Assembly (NCBI GenBank): GCA_033439265.1
Contig: JAVTVX010000024.1
Coordinates: forward strand, 20,692,501 to 20,756,500
DNA from: Dillenia suffruticosa
Taxonomy: Eukaryota; Streptophyta; Magnoliopsida; Dilleniales; Dilleniaceae
Direction of reading: 5' to 3'
Length of the DNA stretch: 64,000 nt
The first letter of the stretch is position 1, and each line of letters begins with the position of its first letter. Below, in pieces: positions 45,122 to 58,209 of this stretch. Position numbers and translations under genes: made by a program. A model generated the notes under the pieces. The model ran no database searches. It saw only the letters and a program-made list of their open reading frames with translations, and was not told the DNA's origin.

Positions 45122-48100
45122 ATGGGTACCAAAGGCAAAAGTGTGATTGTCCTCTCACTGCAGGTGAGCTTAAAGTCAAGAGAATCTTCTGACAAGTCTG
45201 TGTGCTGCATAGATAGTGGTTGTTCAAGACACATGACTGGAGATGTATCGAAATTTTCCTACCTTGAAAGCAAAAAAGGTAGAAAGGTTGCATTTGGAGA
45301 CAATTCAAAAGGGAAGGTTGTCGGCATATGCAACATTGGAGGTAAGTCATCTGAATCCCAAATTCAAAATGTATTGCTTATGTCCGGACTGAAATTTAGT
45401 TTGTTGAGTGTTAGTCAACTGTGTGATAAATGTTATTTTGTATTGTTTAAGGCTAATGTATGTTCCATTATTGATAAATCCTCTGGACTTTAAAGTTTAT
45501 TGGCCCTAGAAAAGGAAACATATATGCAATTGATCTAGATCTCTTAGAACCCTCAAATGAATCATGTCTAATTGCTATGAATAAGAATTCTTCATGGCTA
45601 TGGTATAGAAGATTAAGTCATGCTAGTATGGACATAATTTCAAAACTAGTTAGGAAAGATATAGTTGAGGGTCTTCTAAAATTAAAATTTGAAAAGGATA
45701 ATTTTGTTATGCATATATGAAAGGAAAGCAAACAAAAACATCTTTTAAATCTAAAAATTGTGTATCAACAGGAAGTCCTTTAAAATTTCTTCATATTGAT
45801 TTGTTTGAACCTACTAGAACCCAAAGTTTAGGAGAAAAATATTATAGTTTTATAATCATTGATGATTACTCTAGATTCACATGTGTGCTATTTCTTGCCA
45901 AAAAGGAAGAAGCTAGCGAGGCATTTATTAGACTATGCAAGAAAATTCAAAATAAAAATGGAGTGTCTATTAAGAGCATTAGAAGTGATCATGGTAAGGA
46001 ATTTGTAAACAAAACCATGGATGAATTCTGTAATTATTATGGTATTGATCACAACTTCTCATCTCCTAGAACACCTCAACAAAATGGAGTGGTAGAAAGA
46101 AAAAATAGAACCCTCCAAGAAATGGCTAGAACAATATTTTGTGAAAATAATCTACCTAAATTCTTTTAGACAGAATCAGTGAACACATCATGCTACATTT
46201 TGAATAGAGCTTAAATGAGACCAATCCTAAAGAAAACCCCTTATGAACTTTACAAAGGAAGAAAACCAAATATAACATACTTTAGGGTATTTGGATGCAA
46301 ATGTTTTGTGTTGAACAATGAAAAAGAAGTATTAGAAAAATTTGATGCCAAAAGTGATGAAAGAATTTTTCTAGCCTGCTCTCTAGCAAGCAAAGCTTAT
46401 AGAATCTACAATACAAGGATCTTGACAGTGGAGGAGCTAATTCACGTAGAATTTGACAAAGAAAATGATATCAATCAAAGAATGTTGGATGATAAAGATG
46501 TATCTGAGGAATTAAATGATATTAGTTTGTTTGATGAAATAATAATCAAAAGAAGGAGTCAAATGATCTCACGGTGCAGGAGGAAAGAAATGATATACAG
46601 CAAGAGCAGGAGATCAAATTCTCTCAAATTAGAAAATATGTAAATCCAGAGAACATAATTGGGAACATTAGTTCTGGAGTAAGAACAAGATCTGCAATCC
46701 TCAATCAATGCGAGTATGTGGCTTTTATTTCTTAGAGTGAACCCAAAAACGTGAATGAAGCTTTAGAAGATGAATATTGGATTATGCCAATGCAAGATGA
46801 ACTGAATCAGTTTAAAAGAAATAAGGTTTGGAATTTGGTGCCTAGACCCATAGATCAATTAGTAATTGGAACCAAATGGGTTTTCAGAAATAAACTTGAT
46901 AAATTTGACACAATCACAAGAAATAATGCAAGATTAGTGGCCAAAGTTTACAATTAAGAGGAATGAATTGATTACAATGAAACGTATGTACCAGTAGCAA
47001 GATTAGAAACCATAAGGATATTGCTTGTCTTCTCTTGTTTTATGAATTTTAAGTTGTATCAAATGGATGTTAAAAGTGTATTTTTAAATGAGTATTTAAA
47101 TGAAATAGTATATGTTGAACAACCTTCAGGATTTGAAGATCCTAAGTGTCTTGAACATGTGTACAAACTAACCAAAGCCTTATATAGACTAAAACAAACT
47201 CCAAGAACATGGTATGAAAGATTAAGTAATTTTTTAATAGAAAATGACTTTGTATGAGGGAAAGTAGATATCACTTTATTTGTCAAAAAGAGAGATGATA
47301 ATTTCTTAATCATACAAATATACGTAGATAACATAATATTTGGAGGAATTAGTACTAGAATGTGTGAGGAATTTATAGCCAAAATGCAAGGAGAATTTGA
47401 AATGAGTATGATGGGTAAGCTGAACTATTTTCTTAGTCTGTAAATCAAACAATCTGAAAATGCAATCTTCATAAATCAATCAAAATATGTAAATGATTTA
47501 ATTTAAAGATTTGGGTTTAGTAACTGTAAGGGAAATGTAATACCAATGAACACAAACATTAAGATAGACAAAGATGAAAATGGCAAGTCAATTTACCAAA
47601 AACTTTACAGAACCATGATTGGATCATTACTTTCTCTTACTGTTTCAAGACCTGACATACAATTCAGTGTATGTTTTTGTGCTAGATTTCAGTCAGATCC
47701 TAAAGAGTCCCTTTTGGTTGTAGTCGAAAGAATCTTTAGAAACTTAAAAAAAAACGACACATTTAGGATTTTGGTATGACAGAAATTTGAGTTTCCAACT
47801 GCATGGGTTTTATGATGTTGACTTTGCTGGATGCAAAGTAGATAGAAAAACATAAGTGGCACTTGTGAATTTTTTGGAAATATGCTGGTATCATGGTTTT
47901 CGAAGAAGTAAAGCAGTGTGGCTTTGTCAACAACGGAAGCTGAATATGTTTCAGCTGGACAGTACACAGCATAGATTTTTTGGATCAAACACCAAATGAA
48001 AGACTACGGCCTAGATTTTAATTGTATACCAATCAAGTGTGATAACACAAGTACAATAAATCTCACAAAGAACCTTGTGTATCACTCACGAACTAAACAC

Positions 48101-48268
48101 ATAGAAGTAAGACATCATTTCATTCGAGATCACATTCTGAAGCATGAGATTGTTCTTGAGTGTATTGACATTCAAAAACAAATTGCTAATATCCTCACCA
48201 AACCATTAGATAAAAATAGGTTCTGTGAGTTAAGAAGGGATTTAGGAATGGTAGAAATGAAGAGATAG
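45122..48268 (+). pseudogene. Pol region of Sirevirus A (protease, integrase, RT, RNase H)
   Basis: Protease: CIDSGCSRHMTGD (45208). Integrase: DYSRFTCVLF, IRSDHGKEF and FSSPRTPQQNGVVERKNRTL (45717-46170). RT: GTKWVFRNK (46869) and LYQMDVKSVFLN (47055). RNase H: VYHSRTKHIEVRHHFIRDH and TKPLDKNRFCELRRDLGMVE, ending at 48268. This is the usual copia order. Broken in many places. Confidence 0.92.
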
Positions 48269-48307
48269 AGAAAACAGAATGAAAAACAGAGTATTTACTC
48301 TGAGAAA

Positions 48308-48620
48308 TAGATTCCAGGTCAACCTATTTATCAAGATATATCGACAAATTTGACAATGCACAGAGGCATGTTGACCTATTAAACTTTGGAGAAATAGACC
48401 ATATCGACCATATCACGAACCAACACTTGGAACCAAACTCAGAAAATGACACATCGACCCGTCTTTAAGGATGTCGACCTGAAAGGCAGGAGGAATGCAG
48501 GTCGATACCTCTCTTAGTATATCGACCCGACAACTCTAAACTACCAAACAGGTAGTTGTGTACTTAGGCTTGTCAACCTGAAATTTACCCAATAGAATAC
48601 CAACAGTTGGTACGTCGACC
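48308..48620 (+). repeat. Internal cluster of LTR-type TCGACC motifs in Sirevirus A
   Basis: The short motifs that fill the LTR (ATCGACCCG, GTCGACCTG, GGTCGATAC, CTTGTCAACCTG) recur between RNase H and the envelope-like ORF. Element B has the same cluster at 57868-58150. Confidence 0.75.
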
Positions 48621-48747
48621 TATCTAACTCTAAACCCCAAAATTTCAAACTTCCCTCTTTCCTTTGAAACCCTAACTCTCAAATCTGTAACCCCAACTCC
48701 TAAATCAAAACCTTAATCATTCGAATCCTCTTAAGAATTAAACCTAG

Positions 48748-49792
48748 ATGGCTCCTAAGATAAAAATGGCAATCAAGAAACCCACGGAACCATCGAAAAA
48801 ATCTTTCAAATCCACGGGAAAATGTTCATCCTCTTCTGCGCAACCCGCGAAACCAACACCCCCTCCACCACAATCATTCCCTCAGTTCAGCACCTATGAG
48901 TTTTAATCGATTGAACAGATTGACTTATACGATAGGATATTTTCAAAAAGAAAGGTGAACCATTGTCGATTGATCAATTGGGTATTCTTAAAAGGGATTG
49001 GGTTCAACTACGAAGAACAACTAATAGAGGTATGCGCTTCTTCTCTTTTGAATCCTATCAAGTATATTCAGAGAGAGAGGTCAAATTATTTTACAATAAC
49101 CTAGAAATCATCTGTGAAGAACCCTTGAATGAGATGCGAATTATCATTGATGACCACTTTGTTTCATGTGCATTCAAAACCTTTGTGAATGGAAAGGAAT
49201 TCAAAGTGACTCCTAGGAAAATATGTGAGAACCATGGACTCTCATGGGTCTCTTATGACCAATGTGAACCGTACATGAAATCAAGTCATCTGGACAATGC
49301 TAGAGTGGTTTTTGGTGATCAGAATCTGATAGTAGTGAATACTAATGCTACTTAACTTGACTTTCATGAAGGATATTACATTTGATATTTAATCATGTAC
49401 TTAGATTGAGAGGAGGCAACTATACCACAATTTCAAAGGAGGACATGTGGTTAATGGCTTGTATCATTAGTGGGAAGAATCCCAGATTCCATTATATAGT
49501 TCTCCATTTTATGATCTTCGCACATAGATATGAGAGTTCTCTCCTACCCTATGCTAGTATGATAACGGAAATATTGTCTAAAAATAAAGTGGTCTTGGAA
49601 AAAGACTCAATTGTTGAATTGAGTGATAAGACCTCTATCAATGCATCCTCAATGCTAAGGGCACGATGGATAAGCACTACTAAAGGAGAATGGGTAAGGA
49701 AAGAAGGTGGCACAGGAAAGAGGCAGGTTGAGGAGACTGAGGTTGAGCCTGATGAAGACAGAAAATGTCCCAAGGCAAGAAAGAAGGACTGA
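48748..49792 (+). pseudogene. Envelope-like ORF of Sirevirus A
   Basis: It begins MAPKIKMAIKKPTEPSKKS (48748). A basic N-terminus is followed by REVKLFYNNLEIICEEPLNE (near 49077), a VTPRKICENHGLSWVSYDQCE segment (49210), a WLMACIISGKNPRFHYIV segment (49448) and a basic Lys/Glu-rich end. It matches the accessory third ORF of plant Sireviruses, annotated either as envelope-like or as putative plant transposon protein. No clear signal peptide is seen. Broken. Confidence 0.8.
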
Positions 49793-50225
49793 CGAAGGTG
49801 AATCTTCAAGCATTCAACCAATCACATTTCAGATGATTTGGGACAAGTTGGAACATCTGGATAAGAGATAAACTATGATTGGTCAAATGTGCTGTTTTAA
49901 CAGAATAGATCTTTCCAACATCTAAGAAAAATTGGATGCTTTGATGAAGAAGAAAGGGAAGCCGAAGAAGAAAGGGAAGCCAAAAACAGATCCCAAACCA
50001 ACAAAGTCAATTTAGCAAAGAGTTTGTTTTTTTTATTGTATTTTCAAATCTTATGTTAGTCTCTTTTGCTTGTTCAATGCATCTTATCGTCTCAATGTAT
50101 GACTGTTCTTGTTGCTGCAGTGTGCATACTGAATATGGTTAACTTAATGAAGGTTTTTACTGCTACATCTGAGTATATAATGACCTATTTCTGTTTAATG
50201 ACCTCTTTCTGTTTTGCTGATGACA

Positions 50226-50239
50226 AAAAGGGGGAGAAA
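50226..50239 (+). other. Upstream polypurine-like tract of Sirevirus A
   Basis: AAAAAGGGGGAGAA, almost identical to the tract that adjoins the 3' LTR but about 550 bp upstream of it. Element B has the same duplicate near 56358. Confidence 0.75.
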
Positions 50240-50418
50240 TATGTGTATGTGCCTGTATTGAAGTATGTGTCTGTGTATGTGCCTGTATTGAAGTATGTGT
50301 CTGTATATGTGCCTGTATTGAAGTATGTGTATGTGCCTATATTGAAGTATGTGTATGTACCTGAAGTATGTGTATGTGCCTATATTGAAGTATGTGTATG
50401 TGCCTGTATTGAGTATGT
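50240..50418 (+). repeat. 24-30-bp minisatellite in the 3' region of Sirevirus A
   Basis: Six to seven units of the type GTGCCTGTATTGAAGTATGTGTAT. Early units are 30 bp and later ones 24 bp. It directly follows the upstream polypurine-like tract. Confidence 0.9.
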
Positions 50419-50779
50419 CAATATGTGCTTAGTGAGAGTTGCGTGTTGTGAATGTACTAGTATCAATGTGCTGCAGTAAGTGAGTGTACTAATAAATGTG
50501 CTGAGTGCTACAGTAGACATGTATGCTATGAGCATGTTGCAATATCCAAGTCTAAGTGAGCATGTTTGTGCTGCTGAATGTTGTATGCCGAACCAATATG
50601 CCAAGACTATGTACTGAGCTAGAAATGTTTACATGTGTAGTGTTTGCTCATTGAGCTAGAAATGTGCAAAGTAGACTGGCATAACAAAATGAAAACCAAC
50701 AAGCACAAACATCTAGAAATTAGGATTAAACTTAACTAAGTATTATAGATTGAATATTAGAAGTTTTGTCATTATCAAA

Positions 50780-50792
50780 AAGGGGGAGAATG
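50780..50792 (+). other. Polypurine tract of Sirevirus A
   Basis: AAAAGGGGGAGAA directly before the TG of the 3' LTR. Confidence 0.9.
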
Positions 50793-52750
50793 TTGACCTA
50801 GTAAAGTTTTGATGAAAAAAGGTTAGAAGAAAAATAATTCGAGAAAATAAAAAGAAAGTTAGAAAATTCAGAAGTCTACAGTACAGGTCGACATCTTAGA
50901 AAACACATCGACCTGTGACATTCACACAAACACACATCGACCACCCGTTTGTTGCCCTTGTCGACCTAAGTGAACTAATTTCTATAGAAACAAATATTTG
51001 AACACTTCAACCTATACAAGACACATCGACCTGCATAATGAATGTCAGATAAATTAGACATTCCAACACATCGACCTGAGCACAAATCTTGTCGACATGA
51101 AACTTTAAGAACAGTATCACATCAACATGTTCTCTATACACATCAACCTGATTTCTAAAAACACATCAACATAATTTACAACACTTCAATCTGAACAGTG
51201 TCATGTCTACCAATTTCATACTTCAAGTCGAGCAATTCAAAATCTAAATAGTAACACATCAACCTGTTGGTTAGACATATCAACCTGATGATACTTGAAT
51301 CAGAAACACACATCAACCTATTTCTTTTCTTGTCGACCTGACCAAAACATATCAACCAATTCACTCAAACACATCGACCAATTTATTAAGTGAATAGTGA
51401 CACATCAACCCTTAATTAGCACATGTCGACCCGGTCTTTATGTTTCTTAAAGCTATACATCGACATAGCAAAATATTTATCGACACAAAGGAAACACATC
51501 GACAAATTCATTTATTCAGGTCTACCAATTTTTATTTACACAGTAAGATGTCGATATATATAATGAGTCATGTCGACCTGATGTTCAATTGCTCATTAAA
51601 ATACACATCGACCTATCAATATCTTGTCGACACAACTCATACACATCAACCAATTGAGTTCCACATATCGACTAATTTATTACATGAATAGTAGCATGTC
51701 GATACACTAAATTAAACTTGTCGACCTACCTCTCACAAATTCAGAAAGATCACACATCGACACGGTTGAAATGCTGTCGACATAAGGGAATACATTAACC
51801 AATTAAAAATCTCGGGTCCACCAATTTCATTTGGCACAGTTTCTTGTCGATTCGAAATAGTAACTTATCGACCTGTTTGCATAAAAATATACTAAGAATG
51901 ATTCAAATTTAGGTCGATATTCTCAATAGTCTTGTCGACCTACGTTTGTCAGAACCCAAATCTGGGAAATATTTTTGGACCTAACGGATGGCTTCTTTCT
52001 TCGATCTCTGAAATATTTCCTATTCTATGAAAGCTCACGTTCAAATACAGAGCAAACAAAGTCTGATTGGCCTATTTAAAAGAGGCGCCAGTAAAAAGAA
52101 GGAAGCTTCAGCAAGAAGGAAGGAACAGTCGCAGAAGCTTTCATGACGGAAATTAAATGCCAACGTTCGAATATAACAATCACCACCAACTCTTAATGGA
52201 TCGATTAAATGCCCTAATAAATATAGAGAAGTAGAAAATGGTGGAAAGAAGAAAAAATGAGAGACATTACAAGAATTAAAAAAAGCTCTATTGAATACAA
52301 AGCAATAATTGATCTCTGTGTACTTAAAGTTCTTAATTGTATTAAGTATCTCTTCGAGTATTTTCATTCTGTCAAATCTGAGGAAAGTAAGCCTCAATTC
52401 TTGACCTTCTTTTATAGATTAATTTGACTGTCAAAGATTAAGGAGTGTGCGACACTGCTTTAAGTCTAGAAAGCTCAAATTCAGTCTATGTGTGATTGAA
52501 TTATAATGTTTAGACGTAACACTGTTTGAGGTCTAATTTGAGCCTATAATTAAGTTTGTAAACTAAGCATTTAGTGAAAAATTCAGGGGGAGTCTGGGAG
52601 TGGACGTACACCGAGTTTGGTGTAATTACTATAAAAATTCTTTGTGTCCTTTTTACTTGATTTCATTTACTATCATAAAGTTTTAAAAATTTGAAAAAGT
52701 CTCAAAAATCTATATTTAACTATTCACCATTCCCCTCTAATTGAATAACA
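50793..52750 (+). repeat. 3' LTR of Sirevirus A (1958 bp)
   Basis: Same layout as the 5' LTR, with the GTCGAC-rich part at about 50885-51945. It ends CTAATTGAATAACA. It differs from the 5' LTR by about 10% in the stretch compared. Confidence 0.92.
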
Positions 52751-52755
52751 AAGGC

Positions 52756-53958
52756 TATTGCAGATTGCAAGCTCATATTGGCAAGCAGAAATGTCTTACA
52801 ATTGGAGAGAGTATTTTATGTACCTAAGTTTTCTAAAAAGTTAATTTCCATTATAAAACTTGTACAGTTCAATTACTCTTTCCAATTTAGTAATAAAATA
52901 ATATTATTTCATGGTTCAAATGGCGTTGGTTATGGTACATTATTAGATGGGTCATATATTATTACTTTATAAGATAATACTTGCATGAATGTAACGCATA
53001 CAACGATTAAAAGAAGTATCGTTGAGGAAAACTCTTCCATGTTATGACACCGAAAATTAGAATACATCTCTATAAAAAGAATAGAAAAATTGATAAATGA
53101 TAGGATACTTGATACTCTAAACTTTAATGATTGTGAGAATTGTGTAAACTGTATTAAGGGAAAGCAGACCAACAAGGAAATGAGCTAGGAATAGCTTAGA
53201 ATTGTTAAAGACCATACATATGGACATTTGTACTCCGCAAACAGACTCGTATGGTTATAGTTACTTCATCTCATTTATAAATGACTATTCACGATATATG
53301 TATCTCTATATATTTCGCTATAAAGACGTGATATTGGATGCTTTTAAAATTTTTAAGACAGAAATAGATAAATAATATAATAAGCACATAAAAACTATGA
53401 GGTTAGATAGAGGTACAGAATACTATAGAAGGTATACAGAGGATAGACAATTACCGGATCCATTTGTAAAGTTCCTTTAGGAAAATTGGATTGTTACCCA
53501 ATATATCATGTCTGGTTCACCTGATTAGAATGTTGTAGCTGAAAAAAGGAACAGAACCTTACTTGATATGGTTAGGAGTATGATGGTTAGCTCCAAATTG
53601 CCTAAATTCTTATAAATTGAAACTCTTAAGACGACAGTGTACATCCTAAATAGCGTTCCAATCAAGGTAGTAGGTAAAACTCTTATCGAGTTATTTAAAT
53701 GTTGGAAACCTAGTTTAAAATATTTACGCATTTGGGGTTGTCCTGCAGAGATAAGAGTTTACAATCTACTGGAAAAAAAAACTGAATCCAAGAACCGTAA
53801 GTGGATATTTTATTGGTCATGCCAAAAAGTCCAAAACATACTAGTTTTATTGTTCATCCTACCACACTAGATTTGTAGAATCTAGAAATGTTAGATTTCT
53901 AAAGAATGACTTGATCAGTGGGAATGATAACTTTGAGAGTTAACTCCTAAAAAAAACC
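52756..53958 (+). pseudogene. Copia C protease end and integrase
   Basis: Continues element C past Sirevirus A with NVLQLERVFYVPKFSKKLIS, then YSYFISFINDYSRYMYLYIF (53260), AEKRNRTLLDMVRSMM (53538) and an IWGCPAEIRVYN end. It stops where Sirevirus B starts. Broken. Confidence 0.85.
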
Positions 53959-55805
53959 TGTTATTCAATTAGAGGGGAGGGGTGAATAGTTGAATATAGA
54001 TTTTTTGAGACTTTTTCAATATTTTAAAACTTTATGACAGTAAATGAAATCAAGTAAAGAGGATACAAAGAATTTTTATAGTAGTTCCACCAAATCTGGT
54101 GTACGTCCACTCCTAGGCTCCCTCTAGATTTTTTACTAAATGTTTGATTTACAAACTTGATTATAGACTCAAGTTAAATCTCAAACAGTGTTACGTCTGA
54201 ACACTATAATTCAATCTCACATAGACTGAATTTGGCCTTTTCTAGACTTGAGGCAGTGTCGCATACTCCTTAATCTTTGACACTCAAATTAATCTATAAA
54301 AGAAGGTCAAAAATCGAGGCTTACTTTCCTCAGATTTGACAGAATGAAAATACTTGAAAAGACACTTAATACAATTAAGACTTTCAAGTGCATAGAGATC
54401 AGTTATTGATTTGTATTCAATAGAGCTTTTTAATTCTTGTAATGTCTCTCGTTGTCTTTCTACCATCTTCTGCTTCTCTATATTTATTAGGGCATTTAAT
54501 CGATCCGTTGAGAGCTGATGGTGGTTGTTGCATTCGAACGTTGGCATTTAATTTCCTCCATTAAAGCTTTTGCGACTATTCCTTCCTTCGCGCTGAAGCT
54601 TCCTTCTTTTTACTGGCACCTCTTTTAAATGGGCCAATCATATTTTGTTTGCTCTGCATTTGAACGTTAGCTTTGATAGAATAAGAAATATTTCAGAGAT
54701 AGAAGAAAGAAGCCATCCGTTAGGTCCAAAAAATTTTTCCAGATTTGGGTTTTGACATATGCAGATCGACAAGTCTATTGATGACATCGACCTGAATTTA
54801 AATCATTATTAGTGTATTTTTATGCAAACAGGTCGACAAGTTACTATTTCGAGTCGACAAGAAACTATGCCAAATGAAATTGGTGGACCCAAGATTTTTA
54901 ATTGGTCGATATGTTCCCTTGTGTCGACAGCATTTCAACCGTGTCAATGTATAATTTTTCTGAATTTGTGAGAGGTAGGTCGACAAGTGTAATTTAGTGC
55001 ATCAAAATGTTACTATTCATGTAATGAATTGGTTGATGTGTAGAACTCAATTGGTTGATGTGTATGAGTTGTGTCGACAAGAATTTGATAGGTTGATGTG
55101 TATTTTAATGAGCAATTGAATATTAGGTCGACAGGACTCACTATATACATCGACATCTTACTTTGCAAATAAAAATTGGTAGACCTGGGTTATTTAATTG
55201 GTCGATGCGTCTCAGTAGGTCGATAGGACTTTTGCTATGTCGATGTGCGTTTGTTTTAGAAACATAATAGACCAGTCGACATGTATTCATCAAGGGTTGA
55301 TGGTCACTATTCATTTATTGAATTGGTCGATGTGTCTGAGTGAATTGGTTGATATGTTTTGGCTAGGTTGACAAGCACAATAACAGGTTGAAGTGTGTTT
55401 CTGATTCAAGTGTCATTAGGTTGATGTGTCACTGTTCACAAATGCAATTGGTTGATATGTCAAGGTGAATTGGTCGATGTGTCACTATTCCTATAGTTTC
55501 ATGTCGACAAGATTTGTGCTCAGGTCGATGTATTAAAATGTTTGATCTATATGACATTCATTGTGTAGTTTGATGTGTCTTGTGTAGGTCGAAGTATTCA
55601 AACATCTGTTACTATAGAAATTATTTAACTCATGTCGACAAGGGCAACAAACGAGTCGATGTGTGTGAGTATGAATGTCACAGGTCGATGTGTTTTCTGA
55701 GCATGTCAACCTGTACTGTAGACTTCAGAAATTTCTAATTGTTTTCTTATTTTCTCAAACTATTTTTCTTTTAACCTTTTATCATCAAAACTCTACTAGA
55801 TCAAC
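53959..55805 (-). repeat. 3' LTR of Sirevirus B (1847 bp)
   Basis: On the plus strand it runs TGTTATTCAATTAGAGGGG...CTAGATCAACA, the reverse of the A LTR. The motif-rich part is at about 54765-55710, where GTCGACAAG and GGTCGATGTG dominate. Confidence 0.92.
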
Positions 55806-55824
55806 ATGTTTCCCCTTTTTTATG
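55806..55824 (-). other. Polypurine tract of Sirevirus B
   Basis: The minus strand reads AAAAAAGGGGAAACA next to the LTR. A second copy, AAAAAGGGGGAGAAGT, lies about 550 bp further in, near 56358-56377. Confidence 0.8.
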
Positions 55825-56671
55825 ATGACAAAACTTTTAAAATTCAATCTATAATACTTAGTTAAGTTTAATCCTAATTTCTAGATATTTGTGCTTGTTG
55901 GTTTTCATTTTGTCATTCCAGTTTACTTAGCACATTTCTAGCTCAATGTGCAGACACTGTAGATGCAAACATTTCTAGCTCAGTACATAGTCATGGCATA
56001 TTAGTTCAGCATACAACATTCAGCAGCACATACATGCTCACTCAGACTTGGACATTGCAACATGCTCATAGCATATATGTCCACTGCAGCACTCAGCATA
56101 TGTATCAGTACACTCATTCACTGCAGCACGTTGATACTAGTACATTCACAGCACGCAATTCTCACTAATAATGTTCATAATCACAGTCACATTCACAACG
56201 CAGTCATGCCTAGTAGCTTAGCACCATATTATAGTATACTCACTTAGCATACATATGCAGCACACAACTTAGCACTTAGCACATATTGACATACACATTA
56301 GCACAACACATATGCAGCACACAACTCGGCACTTAGCACATATTGACACACACATACTTCTCCCCCTTTTTGTCATCAACAAAACAAAATTAGGTCATTA
56401 AAACGATAAGATGCATTGAACAAACAAAAAAGACCAACATACATTAAAGTTGAGAAGATTTGAAAACACAATCAGAAAAATAAACTCCTAGCTAAATTAA
56501 CTTCGTTGATTTGGGATCTTTCTTTGGCTTCCCTTTCTCCTTCATCAAAGTATCCAATTTTTCTTAAATGTTGGAAAGATCCATTCTGTTAAAACAGCAC
56601 ATTTGACCAATCATAGTTTGTCTCCTGTCCAGATGTTCCAACTTGTCCTAACTCATCTAAAGTGTGATTGG
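55825..56671. other. 3' non-coding region of Sirevirus B
   Basis: Degenerate GCAGCAC, CACTCAG and TAGCACA motifs, related to the 50420-50620 region of A. The GTGTATGTGCC minisatellite of A is represented only by a few CACACATA units here. Confidence 0.5.
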
Positions 56672-57745
56672 TTAAATGCTAGAAGATTCACCTTCTTCAG
56701 TCCTTCTTTCTTTTCTTGGGACATTTTCTGTGTCTTCATCAGGCTCAACCTTAGTTTCCTCAACTTGTCTCTTCCCTATTCCACCTTCTTTCCTTACCCA
56801 TTCTCCTTCAACATTGCTTATCCATCGTACCCTTAGCATTGAGGATGCATTGATAGAGGTCTTATCACTCAATTCAACAATTGAGTCTTTTTCCAAAACC
56901 ACTTTATTTTTAGACAATATATCCGTTATCATACTTGCATATGGCAGGAGAGAACTCTTAAATCTATGTACAGAAATCATAAAATGGGGAACTATATAAT
57001 GGAATCCTGGATTCTTCCTATTAATGATGCAATCCATTAATCACATGTCCTCCTTTAAAATTGTGGTATAGTTGCCTCCTCTCGGTCTAAGTACATGACT
57101 AACTATCAAATGCAATATCCTTTCATGAAAGTCAAGTTCAGTAGCATTAGTATTCACTACTGTCGGATTTTGATCACCAAAAACCACTCTAACAATGTCC
57201 AGTTAACTTGATTTCATGTACGGTTCACATTGGTCATAAGAGACCCAGGAAAGTCTATGGTCCTCACATATTTTCCTAGGAGTCACTTTAAATTCCTTTC
57301 CATTCACAAAAGATTTGACTGCACAAAAAACAAAATGGTCATCAATGGTAATTCGCATCTCATTCAAGGGATCTTCACAGATGACTTCTAGGTTAGTGTA
57401 AAATAATTTGACCTCTCTCTCATGAATGTACTTGTTAGGATTCAAAAGAGAAGAAGGACATACCTCTATTAGATGTTCTTCGTACTTGAACCCAATCCTT
57501 TTTAAGAACACCCAATCGATCAATCGACCATGGTTCACCCTTCTTTTTGAAAACATCCTATCATATAAGTCATTCTGTTCAATTGATTGAAACTCGTAGG
57601 TGCTGAACTGAGGGAATGGTTGTGGTGGAGGGGGTGTTGCTTTCGTGGGGTGCGCAGGAGAGGACGAACCCTTTCCTGTGGGTTTGGAAGATTTTTTTTA
57701 TGGTTCCATGGGTTTCTTGATTGACATTTTCATCTTAGGAGCCAT
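56672..57745 (-). pseudogene. Envelope-like ORF of Sirevirus B
   Basis: Starts MAPKMKMSIKKPMEP at 57745. It contains REVKLFYTNLEVICEDPLNE, a VTPRKICEDHRLSWVSYDQCE segment, SSLLPYASMITDILSKNKVV and the acidic/basic C-terminus found in A. Broken. Confidence 0.8.
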
Positions 57746-57867
57746 CTAGATTTGATTCTTGAGAGGATTCGAATGATTAGGGTTTTGATTTAGGAATTGG
57801 GGTTTCGAATTGGGAGTTTAGGGTTTCGAAAGAGAGAGGGAAAGTTTGAATTTTGAGAATTAGGGTT

Positions 57868-58150
57868 AGATAGGTCGATGTGTCGGCTATTGGTATTCTA
57901 TTAGGTATATCTCAGGTCAACAAGTCTAGGTATACAACAACCTGTTTAGTTGTTTTGAATGATCAGGTTTACATATTAAGAAAGGCATCGACCTGCTTTC
58001 TTTCTGCTTTTCAGGTTGACATCTTAAAGACGGATCGATGTGTCATTTCTTGAGTTTTATTCCAAGTGTTGGTTCATGATCAGGTCGATAAGATCTATTT
58101 TATCAGGTCAACATGTCTCTGTACACTTTCAAATTTGTCGACATATTTTG
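57868..58150 (-). repeat. Internal cluster of TCGACC motifs in Sirevirus B
   Basis: GGTCGATGTG, GGTCAACAAG, GCATCGACCTG and TGTCGACATA variants between RNase H and the envelope-like ORF, as in A. Confidence 0.7.
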
Positions 58151-58209
58151 ATAAATAGGTCTAGAATCTATTTCTCAGAGTAATACTTTGTTTTTTGTTA
58201 TGTTTTCTC

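Larger units (their letters stand above)
41306..52750 (+). mobile_element. Sirevirus A (Ty1/copia, SIRE/Maximus type), complete ends
   Basis: An 11.4-kb element with LTRs at 41306-43264 and 50793-52750, each TGTTGACCTAG...TAACA or AAACA. It has a tRNA-Met primer-binding site, gag, protease, integrase, RT, RNase H, an envelope-like ORF and a polypurine tract. Target duplication is AAAGC (41301-41305) and AAGGC (52751-52755). The LTRs differ by about 10% in a 365-base comparison by eye. At an assumed 1.3e-8 substitutions per site per year that is roughly 4 million years. Structurally whole, but with ten or more breaks in the coding parts. Confidence 0.93.

Noticed and set aside
48748-49792. Possible genuine viral envelope gene
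   Set aside because: The ORF is the usual Sirevirus accessory ORF. No signal peptide, fusion peptide or convincing membrane anchor is visible, so only envelope-like is justified.
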